From: Streptomyces hoynatensis
GTDB taxonomy: Bacteria > Actinomycetota > Actinomycetes > Streptomycetales > Streptomycetaceae
DNA length: 64,000 bases
Direction: 5' to 3'
Assembly (NCBI RefSeq): GCF_003626535.1
Contig: NZ_RBAL01000023.1
Span: 31,956 to 95,955 of the forward strand
Under the pieces are notes generated by a model. That model had not been told where the DNA came from. It ran no database searches and saw nothing but the letters and a program-made list of their open reading frames with translations. The position numbers and the translations under genes are program-made. Positions 17,399 to 25,131 of the stretch are shown one piece after another. The stretch's first letter is position 1. Every line of letters starts with the position of its first letter.

Positions 17399-17875
17399 TC
17401 AGGGCAGACGCCGTCGGGACAGCATCAGCAGGGCGGCGGCCGTGGTCGCCGAGCGCACGTGGCCGTCGGCGATCAGGTCGTGCATCTTCGCCAGCGGCAC
17501 CCACTCCCGGCGCGCCGACTCGAAGGCGTCGCGGGGCTCGCCGATGCGTTCGGCCTGGTCCGACCAGTACACCCGGTGATGGCTCGTCGAGATCCCCGGC
17601 ATCGGGTCCAGGGCCAGCAACAGCCGCATCGGGCCCGGCCGCCAGCCGGTCTCCTCCTCGAACTCCCGCGCCGCTGCGACCGCCGGCTCCTCGCCTTCGC
17701 CGGTACCGCCCGAGGGGAGTTCAAAGCCCCACGCGCCGGTGATGAACCGGTGCCGCCACAGCAGCAGGACCTCGTTCTCCTCGTTGACGACGGCCGCGAC
17801 CGCGACGGGCCGCAGCCGGATGACGGTGTGGTCCAGGTGCCGGCCGTCGGGCAACTCGACGTCCGCCATGTTCAC
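17399..17875 (-). CDS. Nudix hydrolase, probably frame-disrupted at its 5' end
   Basis: Hydrolase of nucleoside-diphosphate-linked compounds, resembling ADP-ribose pyrophosphatase-like proteins. The Nudix box is complete: G56 x5 E62 x7 R70 E71 F x E74 E75 x G77 W78. The 158-residue frame begins GTG-Asn-ATG. Related streptomycete proteins, as I recall them, have about 25 further residues ending in 'ENRWMRVN' directly before the DVELPDGRHLDH stretch. Exactly such a segment (ERTVYENRWMRVN) is present upstream in another frame, ending at the GTGAAC repeated 10 bases later. A 10-bp tandem duplication (GTTCACC at 17870 and 17880) would explain the shift. The truncated product keeps the catalytic box and may still be active. 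Confidence 0.8.
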   Translation of the reverse strand: MNMADVELPDGRHLDHTVIRLRPVAVAAVVNEENEVLLLWRHRFITGAWGFELPSGGTGEGEEPAVAAAREFEEETGWRPGPMRLLLALDPMPGISTSHHRVYWSDQAERIGEPRDAFESARREWVPLAKMHDLIADGHVRSATTAAALLMLSRRRLP

Positions 17876-17954
17876 CGGCGTTCACCCGCATCCACCGGTT
17901 CTCGTAGACGGTGCGTTCGCCGAGGTTCTTCCAGAGGGACACGCTGCTCCTCAT
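17876..17954 (-). pseudogene. Detached N-terminal coding segment of the Nudix gene
   Basis: From an ATG at 17954 the frame encodes a typical Nudix-family N-terminus ending in ENRWMRVN, then runs out of frame relative to the Nudix body. Removing ten bases of the GTGAAC duplication rejoins the two frames. It is either a real frameshift or a sequencing error. Confidence 0.6.
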
Positions 17955-18219
17955 GCCGGGGCCTCCAGTGCAGCACGCCGGGCCGTCGTGCCTGCGGGGG
18001 GAAGGCGCGCGGTGTCGCCGTTTCGGCCCACGGCCTGGCCTGTGAGCGCGCTGTGGGTCGCGGCCGGAGGGCCGCCGCCTGCCCAACAGCGGGGAACCCT
18101 CGGCCCCAGCGACGGCGCAATGCCCTGCCGGGTGATCCGCAAGCAAGGCCGCACGCACGCCAAAACCCCGTCCTATGCTGGCAATGAGCGGCAGGCGGCA
18201 AGTGGGACGGGGGCTCGTC

Positions 18220-19446
18220 ATGGACGGCGATGGCTCAACGGGCGACACGCTTCGCGCCCTTCGGCTCGGGCGTGGCCTCACCCAGGAGAAGCTGGCCGAG
18301 AAGGCCGGCTTGCGCCCGGGGGTGATCAAGAAGATCGAGGGTGGGGGCACGGCCCGCCTGGAGACGTACCACGCGCTGGCCCGGGCCCTGGGCGTCCGCA
18401 CGGCCCAGCTGTTCGACCCGGCCGCCCTGCCGCCCGACAACCACGCCGACGACCACGCGGTCGACCTGATGCCGCTTCGGCGGGAGATTTCCCCACCGGT
18501 GACTCTGTCCGGAGGGCTGGGCCTCATCGACGCCGGGGAGGCGCCGCACCTGGTGCAGATCAGGGATGTCGCGGCGGCTCTGTCGGGGGCCTACAACGGC
18601 GACGACTATCCACGGGTTGCCGCGCTCCTGCCTCGACTGCTCACCTCCACCCGGCTGGCGGTGGCCTTCCACGACGACGGGCCGCGGCAGCGCGAGGCGC
18701 TGAGGCTGCGGGCGGACGCGCTGCAGATGGCGGGCCGGTTCCTCACGCAGGTCCGCGCCTACGACCTTGCGCACGTGGCGCTGCGGGACGCGGTTCACAG
18801 TGCGGAAGCCGCCGGGGACCGGCTGGCGGCGGCCGCGGCCATCAGCGCGCAGGGCTGGACACTGCTGCGGGAAGGGCGCCTGGACGAGGCCGAGTCGGCG
18901 ACGGCGGCCACCGCGGAGGAGATCGAACCGCGGATCTCCCGGGCACGGCCTGACGAACTGGGGGTGTGGGGGCGTCTGCTGCGGCGCGCATCCTCGGCGG
19001 CGGCGCGGAACAACCGGCCGCAGGAAGCGCGGGACTACCTGAGGCTGGCCCGCACGGCGGCGATCGCGCTCGGCGGACGCCCCGCGGTCCGGCTGCACGG
19101 CTGGAACCGATTCGACGGGCTGCGGGTGGGATTGCAGGCGATCGAGAACCAGATGGTGGCCCACCAGCCCGGGCGGGCCCTGGGCCTCGCGGAGAGGGTG
19201 CCGGCCAGCGCGGCGTCGGGGTCGGGGAACTGGCGGCGGCACATGCTGACGGTGTCGCAGGCGCACGCCATGCTGCGGCACAGTGACGAGGCCCTGGGCA
19301 TTCTCGCGGGCCTGCATGCGGATGCGCCGGAGTGGCTGCGCCATCAGCGGCTCGCCCGGGACGTCTTCCGGGATGCTCGCCGCGCACGGCGCCGACCGCT
19401 GACCGTGGAGCAGCGGGCCCTGGGGCACGCGCTCGGCGTCGGGTAG
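18220..19446 (+). CDS. XRE-family regulator with helical-repeat C-terminus (copy 1)
   Basis: A 408-residue DNA-binding protein. The helix-turn-helix is at about residues 7-62 (LRALRLGRGLTQEKLAEKAGLRPGVIKKIEGG). The rest (about 100-400) is alpha-helical with TPR-like units (for example RQREALRLRADALQMAGRFL, AISAQGWTLLREGRLDEAES, ARDYLRLARTAAIALGGR), recalling regulators that sense peptides or partner proteins. I chose ATG 18220, preceded by GGGACGGGGG; upstream in-frame starts at 18175 and 18184 exist. The second copy at 20596 has the same plan and closely related ends (DAPEWLRHQRLARDVF here, DAPQWFSHQRYARDVV there). Target genes unknown; the two small genes that follow are candidates. Confidence 0.85.
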   Translation: MDGDGSTGDTLRALRLGRGLTQEKLAEKAGLRPGVIKKIEGGGTARLETYHALARALGVRTAQLFDPAALPPDNHADDHAVDLMPLRREISPPVTLSGGLGLIDAGEAPHLVQIRDVAAALSGAYNGDDYPRVAALLPRLLTSTRLAVAFHDDGPRQREALRLRADALQMAGRFLTQVRAYDLAHVALRDAVHSAEAAGDRLAAAAAISAQGWTLLREGRLDEAESATAATAEEIEPRISRARPDELGVWGRLLRRASSAAARNNRPQEARDYLRLARTAAIALGGRPAVRLHGWNRFDGLRVGLQAIENQMVAHQPGRALGLAERVPASAASGSGNWRRHMLTVSQAHAMLRHSDEALGILAGLHADAPEWLRHQRLARDVFRDARRARRRPLTVEQRALGHALGVG

Positions 19447-19563
19447 GGACACGGAACGTATCCCTGAGTGCGCGGCTGGTGAACGGCGGGCGCGCTTCGT
19501 GGATGGAGTCGCGTGGTCACCCATCGTTAGCGTCGGGTCACTCCGTCCCCAGAGGAGTCGACC

Positions 19564-19755
19564 ATGACGACGAACCACACCAGCTTTCCCTCTTCGCCCC
19601 CGGGCCGCTTCATCTCCCCGCAGTGCGCCGGGCGGCGGTGCGAGAACTGCCGCCAGGCACAGGCGCGTCCGCCGGAGCCGCAGAACGGGATCGCGTTCGA
19701 TCCGTGCACCTGCCCCTGCCATGCCTTGTGGCCGGCCGCGGGTGGCGGCCGGTGA
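19564..19755 (+). CDS. Small Cys-rich protein between the XRE regulators
   Basis: A 63-residue protein with six Cys residues arranged as C..C-x2-C (QCAGRRCENCR) and CTCPCH, suggesting a metal site. A good ribosome binding site (AGAGGAG) precedes the ATG. No named family is recognised. It lies 117 bases after XRE copy 1 and 53 bases before the next gene, and is probably co-transcribed with it. Confidence 0.65.
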   Translation: MTTNHTSFPSSPPGRFISPQCAGRRCENCRQAQARPPEPQNGIAFDPCTCPCHALWPAAGGGR

Positions 19756-19808
19756 TCCCGCGCCGTCCCGCCACTCGACGAGGGCGGCCCCACGGAGGAC
19801 TTGAACTC

Positions 19809-20450
19809 GTGTCCGTCCCCGTCCGAACGCCGTTGTTCTGGGGGCCGAAGCGGCTGCCCGTGCCGTATGTCGCGCGTTGGAGTGGTGAGTTGATCGCCAC
19901 CGGTGGGGCGCTGACCGTACGCCGGGATGGCCGGGGGCTGGCCTACGAGGACGAGACGCCAGACGACCGGGACCGGCATGGCGTGTTGTGGGCCCGTGTC
20001 GGTCGGGCGCCCGCCGAAGGGCGTCCGGACTACCGCGCCATGCACCCCGCCCGGCAGCGGCGCGCCATGCTCGAACTGCTCTGCCAGGTCTGCGGCGGCC
20101 CGGCCGACCGCAACGGCAAGGGCTGGCTGTTCGCACTGCGCCGCCCCGGCCCGGCCGACGACATCCCGGGCTGGCCGGAGGGGTTGTTGTGCACGAAGCC
20201 GCCGGTGTGCGGTCCGTGCGCCCTCCTCGCCGCCCAGCACTGCCCCTACCTGGGCGACCCGGTGTTCGTGCGCTCCCGCAAGCCCCGCGTGTGGGGCGTC
20301 TTCGGCGGCGCCTTCACCCCGCACCCCGGCGGCGGGCTGGCGGCGGGCGAGGACGGCCACCTGCCCTACGGCCACCCGGCCGCCCCCTGGTTCCTCGCGA
20401 ACCAACTCGCCGTCGAACTCACCCGCACCACCCGCGTGCCGGGCCCATAG
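19809..20450 (+). CDS. Uncharacterised protein with zinc-ribbon-like Cys pairs
   Basis: A 213-residue protein of unknown function. The centre holds CQVCGG (about 96-101) and LCTKPPVCGPC (about 130-140) plus a further Cys in AAQHCPYLGD, which together look like a zinc ribbon. The N-terminal RTPLFWGPKRLPVPYVARWSG and the C-terminal NQLAVELTRTTRVPGP are without motif. The GTG at 19809 is supported by GGAGG 10 bases upstream. It appears as part of a cassette with the small Cys-rich gene and the XRE regulators. Confidence 0.65.
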   Translation: MSVPVRTPLFWGPKRLPVPYVARWSGELIATGGALTVRRDGRGLAYEDETPDDRDRHGVLWARVGRAPAEGRPDYRAMHPARQRRAMLELLCQVCGGPADRNGKGWLFALRRPGPADDIPGWPEGLLCTKPPVCGPCALLAAQHCPYLGDPVFVRSRKPRVWGVFGGAFTPHPGGGLAAGEDGHLPYGHPAAPWFLANQLAVELTRTTRVPGP

Positions 20451-20559
20451 CGGCGGGGCCCATACGGCGGCCCCGATGCGGGCCGCGCCCGCGGGCCCCG
20501 TACCCGGGTCGCTGCGCGTCCGGGGACGCTCGCTGTTCCCGACTGCCCGTCAGGAGTAC

Positions 20560-20582
20560 CGTTCTGGTGTCTAGACAGAACG
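20560..20582. promoter_or_regulatory. Inverted repeat before XRE copy 2, candidate operator
   Basis: CGTTCTG and CAGAACG form a perfect 7-bp inverted repeat with a 9-base centre (GTGTCTAGA), 13 bases before the start codon of XRE copy 2. The position and symmetry suit an autoregulatory operator. Confidence 0.55.
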
Positions 20583-20595
20583 GAGCCATCCTGCC

Positions 20596-21777
20596 ATGTC
20601 TGCCTCTCTTGGGGACAGGCTGCGTGAGGCACGCAAGCTCGCCGGCCTGTCGCAGCGGGAACTCGCCCGTCACTCGGGCGTTTCCTACTCCCTGATCACG
20701 AAGCTGGAACAGGGAGAGCGCCAGGACACTCGTTTGGAAACGCTGCACCGTCTCGCCCGCGTCCTCGAAACCACGACCTCCGCGTTGCTCTCAGCTCCCA
20801 CCGATGGCGACGACCGCGAAGCGCCGGCGGCGCCGGCCGAATGGCGTGGGGTGCGCGAGGCGCTGGCCGACACTGCCACCGACATCGCCGAGGCTCCGAC
20901 GGTCCGCGGCATCCAAGAAGGGGTGGAAGCAGCAGTGCGCATCTATCGCAGCACTGACTACACCGCCCTTGCGCCCCTCTTGCCCGGGCTCATTCGGGAC
21001 ACCCACGCGTTGGCCGGCCTCGCGCCGGAGGGTGCTGCGCTGCGCATGAGGACGCTGGCTCTGACCGCTCAGCTGATGACCCAGACTCGGCAATACGACC
21101 TGGCCGAGACGGCGCTGGCGCAAGCAGAGCGAGGTGCGCCGGATACGCCTTACGCGGTCGCCGCGGTGGATCTGCGGTGCTGGCTGCTGCTGCGCCGCGG
21201 CCGGGTGAACGAGGTGATCGAGTTGGCGACACGGTGGGCCGATCAGATCGAGCCCCGGTTCCCGCGGGCAACCCCGACCGAACTCGCGATGTACGGCTGG
21301 CTGCTGTTGCGTGCCGCTGCCGCGGCCGGGCGGGACAACCGTCCCGACGAGGCGGAAGGCATGATGCAGCTGGCGGAGGCCGCGGCAGTCGCGGCGGGGC
21401 GTCCCCATCAGATGCGCCGGTTGGGGTTCATGCGCACGTTCGCGGTGAGCGCCGTCAGGATGCAGCGTGCCGAGTACGCGATGGTGTGCGATCGCCCCGA
21501 CGAGGTACTGCGCCTGTCCGCGCGGGTCGGTGTCATGCAGATGAGCCCCACCAACGGCTCGCGTAATCGGCATCTGCTGGACGTGGCGCATGCGCACGCC
21601 CGGACTCGACGCCATGGCACGGCGGTCTCGACGCTGCTCAAGATCCACGAGGACGCGCCGCAGTGGTTCTCGCATCAGCGGTACGCGCGGGATGTGGTGC
21701 AGCTGATCACCGAACGGCGGCGGACACTGACGCCGGAGATGCAGCAGCTGGCCGGTGTTGTCCGCCTATCGCTGTGA
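20596..21777 (+). CDS. XRE-family regulator with helical-repeat C-terminus (copy 2)
   Basis: A 393-residue protein. The helix-turn-helix spans about residues 5-60 (LGDRLREARKLAGLSQRELARHSGVSYSLITKLEQGER). The C-terminal 290 residues are helical with TPR-like repeats (QYDLAETALAQAERG, VDLRCWLLLRRGRVNEVIEL, GWLLLRAAAAAGRDNRPDEA). It is a paralogue in plan of the copy at 18220. ATG 20596 has CGGAG 9 bases before the coding start. The inverted repeat at 20560 probably makes it self-regulated. It is followed by the convergent cutA gene. Confidence 0.88.
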   Translation: MSASLGDRLREARKLAGLSQRELARHSGVSYSLITKLEQGERQDTRLETLHRLARVLETTTSALLSAPTDGDDREAPAAPAEWRGVREALADTATDIAEAPTVRGIQEGVEAAVRIYRSTDYTALAPLLPGLIRDTHALAGLAPEGAALRMRTLALTAQLMTQTRQYDLAETALAQAERGAPDTPYAVAAVDLRCWLLLRRGRVNEVIELATRWADQIEPRFPRATPTELAMYGWLLLRAAAAAGRDNRPDEAEGMMQLAEAAAVAAGRPHQMRRLGFMRTFAVSAVRMQRAEYAMVCDRPDEVLRLSARVGVMQMSPTNGSRNRHLLDVAHAHARTRRHGTAVSTLLKIHEDAPQWFSHQRYARDVVQLITERRRTLTPEMQQLAGVVRLSL

Positions 21778-21893
21778 CCCGCTGTGGTAGGTCCGCTTCG
21801 AGGCGCTGGAACTGCCGTTGAGGCGGCCACGGCGCAGGCATGACTTCCTCGGCGCCGACGGTCCGTACACGGCACGGGCCAGGGCGTGACGGG

Positions 21894-22220
21894 TCAGTCC
21901 GCGTCCTTCCCGGTGGTGTTGTCGATCCAGCGCAAGTACCCCGCTGCCCCGGTGAGCGGCACTGCCGAGACCTCCGGGTTCTTCCATGGGTGGTGGTCCA
22001 GCAGGTGCGCTTCCAGCGCGGCATACCGGTCAGCGCGGGTCTTGAACAAGAGCTGCCACTCTTCGCCGGTACCGAACGCGCCTTGATGCCAGAACACCGA
22101 GACCACCGGACCGACGATCTGCGCACCGGCCGCCAACCGGGCCGCCACAACCGACTGCGCCAGCTTCACGGCGTCGTCGCGGGTCTCCGTGGCCGTGGCC
22201 ACCTGTAGGTACTCAGCCAT
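21894..22220 (-). CDS. cutA: CutA-type divalent-cation tolerance protein
   Basis: A 108-residue trimeric CutA1-like protein. VATATETRDDAVKLAQSVV begins the fold, and HQGAFGTGEEWQLLFKTRADRYAALEAHLLDHHPWKNPEV contains the conserved W..E.E..LL.KT... HPY.. pattern, with PWKNPEV replacing the usual HPYEVPE. The ATG at 22220 is chosen; an in-frame upstream start at 22238 is possible. Role in metal tolerance is known for E. coli, but is uncertain in other bacteria. Confidence 0.88.
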   Translation of the reverse strand: MAEYLQVATATETRDDAVKLAQSVVAARLAAGAQIVGPVVSVFWHQGAFGTGEEWQLLFKTRADRYAALEAHLLDHHPWKNPEVSAVPLTGAAGYLRWIDNTTGKDAD

Positions 22221-22266
22221 GCGGACGAGCCTAGCCACGGGAATGCCGGAGGGCCTTGTGACCCAT

Positions 22267-22297
22267 CCCCCTCCGCCCCCGGACGGGGCGGAGGGGG
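22267..22297 (-). terminator. Terminator hairpin after pepN copy 1
   Basis: A perfect 13-bp stem (CCCCCTCCGCCCC and its complement) with a 5-base loop, 8 bases beyond the stop codon of the minus-strand aminopeptidase gene. Confidence 0.8.
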
Positions 22298-22304
22298 TCC
22301 CGGG

Positions 22305-24884
22305 TCAGGAGGTGGCGGCTGCGTCGGCGGCCTGGGCGCGGAGGGCGCGTTCCACGCCCGCCCTGGCCTCGGTGACCAGGCGGCGCAGGGCCGCGGTCGG
22401 CTCGGCGGTCGCCAGCCAGGCGTCGGTGGCCTCCAGGGTCTCGCGGGTGGCCTGGATGGAGGGGTAGAGGCCGACGGCCACCTGCTGGGCCATCTCGTGG
22501 CTGCGGGACTCCCAGACGCCCTTCAGCGCCGCGAAGTACTTGGCCGTGTAGGGGGCGAGCAGCTCCCGCTGGTCCGCCTGCACGAAGCCGCCGATGACCG
22601 CCTCCTGGACCGCGTTCGGCAGCCTGTCGCCCTCCACCACCTCGGCCCAGGCCGCTGCCTTGGCCTCCGCGGTGGGCCGGGCGGCCCGCGCGGTGGCCGC
22701 GTGGCGCTCGCCGGCCGCGGTGGCGTCCCTGGCCAGCTCGGCCGCGATCTCCGGCTCGTCCGCCCGGCCGGTGGCCGCGAGCCGCTGCAGCAGGGCCCAG
22801 CGGAGCTCGGTGTCGACGGTGAGGCCCTCGATGGTCTCGCTGCCGTCGAGCAGCCCGGCCAGCAGGGCGAGTTGCTCCTCGGTGCGGGCCACCGCCGCCA
22901 GGGCCCTGGCCCAGGCCAGCTGGTGGTCGCTGCCGGGCTCGGCGGCCCGCAGGTGCTCGACCGTGGCCTGCGCCCAGGTTCGCAGCCCCGTCTCGCGCCA
23001 GGCGGGGGCCGCGTAGGAGTCCAGGGCGAGCGCCACCTGGCGGTGCAGCGTCTGCACCACGCCGATGTCGGTCTCCTTGCCGATGCCGGAGAGCACGAGC
23101 GACAGGTAGTCGCGGGTGGCCATCTCGGCGTCCCGGGTCATGTCCCAGGCCGAGGACCAGCACAGGGCGCGCGGCAGCGACTCGGCGAAGTCGCCCAGGT
23201 GCCGGGCCACGACGGCGGCCGAGTCGGGGTCGAGGCGCACCTTGGCGTAGGTGAGGTCGTCGTCGTTGAGGAGCAGCACGTCGGGGCGGGGGCGGCCGTC
23301 CAGCGCGGGGACCTTCGTCAGCTCCCCGTCCACGTCCAGCTCGATCCGGTCGGTGCGCACCAGGGCGCCCTCGCGCAGCTCGTAGAGGCCGATCGCGATG
23401 CGGTGCGGGCGCAGCGTCGGCTCGCCCTTCGCGCCCGCGGGCAGCGGCGGCGCCTCCTGCCTGATGGCCGCCTCGGTGATCACCCCGGCGCCGTCCACGG
23501 CGATCTCCGGGCGCAGGACGTTGATCCCGGCGGTCTCCAGCCACGCCTTCGACCAGGCCGACAGGTCGCGGCCGCTGGTCTCCTCCAGGGCGGTCAGCAG
23601 GTCGGTGAGCGTGGTGTTGGACCACTCGTGGCGCTTGAAGTAGGTGCGCACGCCGCGGAAGAACTCGTCCATGCCGACGTAGGCGACCAGCTGCTTGAGG
23701 ACGCTCGCGCCCTTGGCGTAGGTGATGCCGTCGAAGTTGACCAGGACGTCGTCCAGGTCCCTGATCTCGGCCATCACCGGGTGGGTGGAGGGGAGTTGGT
23801 CCTGCCGGTACGCCCAGGTCTTGAGCTGGTTGGCGAAGGTCGTCCAGGCGTGGGGCCAGCTGCTGCCGGGGGCGTGCGCCTGGCAGGCCAGCGAGGTGTA
23901 GGTGGCGAACGACTCGTTCAGCCACAGGTCGTTCCACCACTCCATGGTGACCAGGTCGCCGAACCACATGTGGGCCAGCTCGTGCAGGATCGTCTCCGCC
24001 CGCGCCTCGTAGGCCGCGTCGGTCACCTTGGAGCGGAAGACGTACTGGTCGCGGATGGTGACGGCGCCCGCGTTCTCCATCGCGCCCGCGTTGAACTCGG
24101 GAACGAACAGCTGGTCGTACTTGGCGAAGGGGTAGGGGTAGTCGAACTTCTCCTGGTACCAGTCGAAGCCCTGCCTGGTGACCTCGAAGATGGCCTCGGC
24201 GTCGAGGTGTTCGGCCAGCGAGGGGCGGCAGTACAGGCCCAGCGGCACGCTGCGGCCCTCGCCCTCCCAGGTGCTGTGGACGGCGTGGTAGGGGCCCGCG
24301 ATCAGGGCGGTGACGTAGGTGGAGATGCGGGGCGTGGGGGCGAATTGCCACACCGTGCCCCCGGGCCCCTCGGCGCCCTCGGGCGTGGGGGAGTTGGAGA
24401 TGACCTGCCAGCCGGCCGGCGCGGTCACGGTGAAGGCGAAGGTGGCCTTGAGGTCGGGCTGTTCGAAACAGGCGTAGACCCGGCGGGCGTCGGGGACCTC
24501 GAACTGCGTGTACAGGTACGCCTGCTTGTCGACCGGGTCGACGGAACGGTGCAGGCCCTCGCCGGTGTTGGTGTAGGCGCAGTCGGCGACGACCCGCAGC
24601 TCGTTGGCGCCCTCGGCCACCGCGGGCAGCGCGATCCGGGAGTCGGCGAAGACCTCGGCGGGGTCGAGGGGGGTGCCGTTGAGCACCACCTCGTGCACCG
24701 CGGGGGCGATCAGGTCGGCGAAGGTCTCCCCGGCCGCGCGGGCGGTGAAGCGGACGGTGGTCTCGGAGCGGAACGTTCCGCCGTCCTGGGCGCCCGAGAT
24801 GTCGAGCGCGATGTCGTAACTGTCCACGCTGAGCAGCTGGGCCCGCTGCCTCGCCTCTTCCCGGGTCAGATTCGTGCCAGGCAC
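22305..24884 (-). CDS. pepN: Aminopeptidase N, M1 zinc metallopeptidase (copy 1)
   Basis: Cytoplasmic zinc aminopeptidase of 859 residues, standard length for actinobacterial PepN. The substrate-binding GAMEN motif is at 267-271 and the zinc site is H301-E302-x2-H305 with E324. An ERAP1-like C-terminal helical domain follows (about 560-859). It starts with GTG at 24884 (GGGAGCACC upstream); the frame extends further 5' but without a credible start. A paralogue with near-identical plan lies at 29821-32448. Both begin with related sequences (PGTNLTREEARQRAQLLSV here). Confidence 0.95.
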   Translation of the reverse strand: MPGTNLTREEARQRAQLLSVDSYDIALDISGAQDGGTFRSETTVRFTARAAGETFADLIAPAVHEVVLNGTPLDPAEVFADSRIALPAVAEGANELRVVADCAYTNTGEGLHRSVDPVDKQAYLYTQFEVPDARRVYACFEQPDLKATFAFTVTAPAGWQVISNSPTPEGAEGPGGTVWQFAPTPRISTYVTALIAGPYHAVHSTWEGEGRSVPLGLYCRPSLAEHLDAEAIFEVTRQGFDWYQEKFDYPYPFAKYDQLFVPEFNAGAMENAGAVTIRDQYVFRSKVTDAAYEARAETILHELAHMWFGDLVTMEWWNDLWLNESFATYTSLACQAHAPGSSWPHAWTTFANQLKTWAYRQDQLPSTHPVMAEIRDLDDVLVNFDGITYAKGASVLKQLVAYVGMDEFFRGVRTYFKRHEWSNTTLTDLLTALEETSGRDLSAWSKAWLETAGINVLRPEIAVDGAGVITEAAIRQEAPPLPAGAKGEPTLRPHRIAIGLYELREGALVRTDRIELDVDGELTKVPALDGRPRPDVLLLNDDDLTYAKVRLDPDSAAVVARHLGDFAESLPRALCWSSAWDMTRDAEMATRDYLSLVLSGIGKETDIGVVQTLHRQVALALDSYAAPAWRETGLRTWAQATVEHLRAAEPGSDHQLAWARALAAVARTEEQLALLAGLLDGSETIEGLTVDTELRWALLQRLAATGRADEPEIAAELARDATAAGERHAATARAARPTAEAKAAAWAEVVEGDRLPNAVQEAVIGGFVQADQRELLAPYTAKYFAALKGVWESRSHEMAQQVAVGLYPSIQATRETLEATDAWLATAEPTAALRRLVTEARAGVERALRAQAADAAATS

Positions 24885-24970
24885 GTGGTGCTCCCGTCTG
24901 TCTGATGTCTCTGCCTGTCGTGTCCGCGGACAGCCGTGGCGTAGCCACGCAATCCTCGCACGCCCCACGC

Positions 24971-25015
24971 CGCAGGGGCGGGCGGACGGCCGCGAGCCGC
25001 CCGCCCGCCCCTGCG
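24971..25015 (-). terminator. Terminator hairpin after the subtilase gene
   Basis: A perfect 15-bp stem (CGCAGGGGCGGGCGG and its complement) around a 15-base loop, about 120 bases past the subtilase stop. Another shorter inverted repeat (GGTGGGCGCC) lies at about 25085-25113. Confidence 0.7.
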
Positions 25016-25131
25016 GGTCGGTGCCTGCCGCTCCCGGGGGAGCGGCCCCTGCCGGATCTGCCCGGTTCGCCCGGGCGCCCGGTGGGTGGGCGCCCGGTCC
25101 CCGCGGCGCCCACCCGGTGTCTGCCCCGGGG

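Noticed and set aside
22231..25113. Long minus-strand frame antiparallel in register with pepN
   Set aside because: It is a shadow frame of pepN with Arg/Gly-rich content; the pepN frame contains all catalytic motifs.
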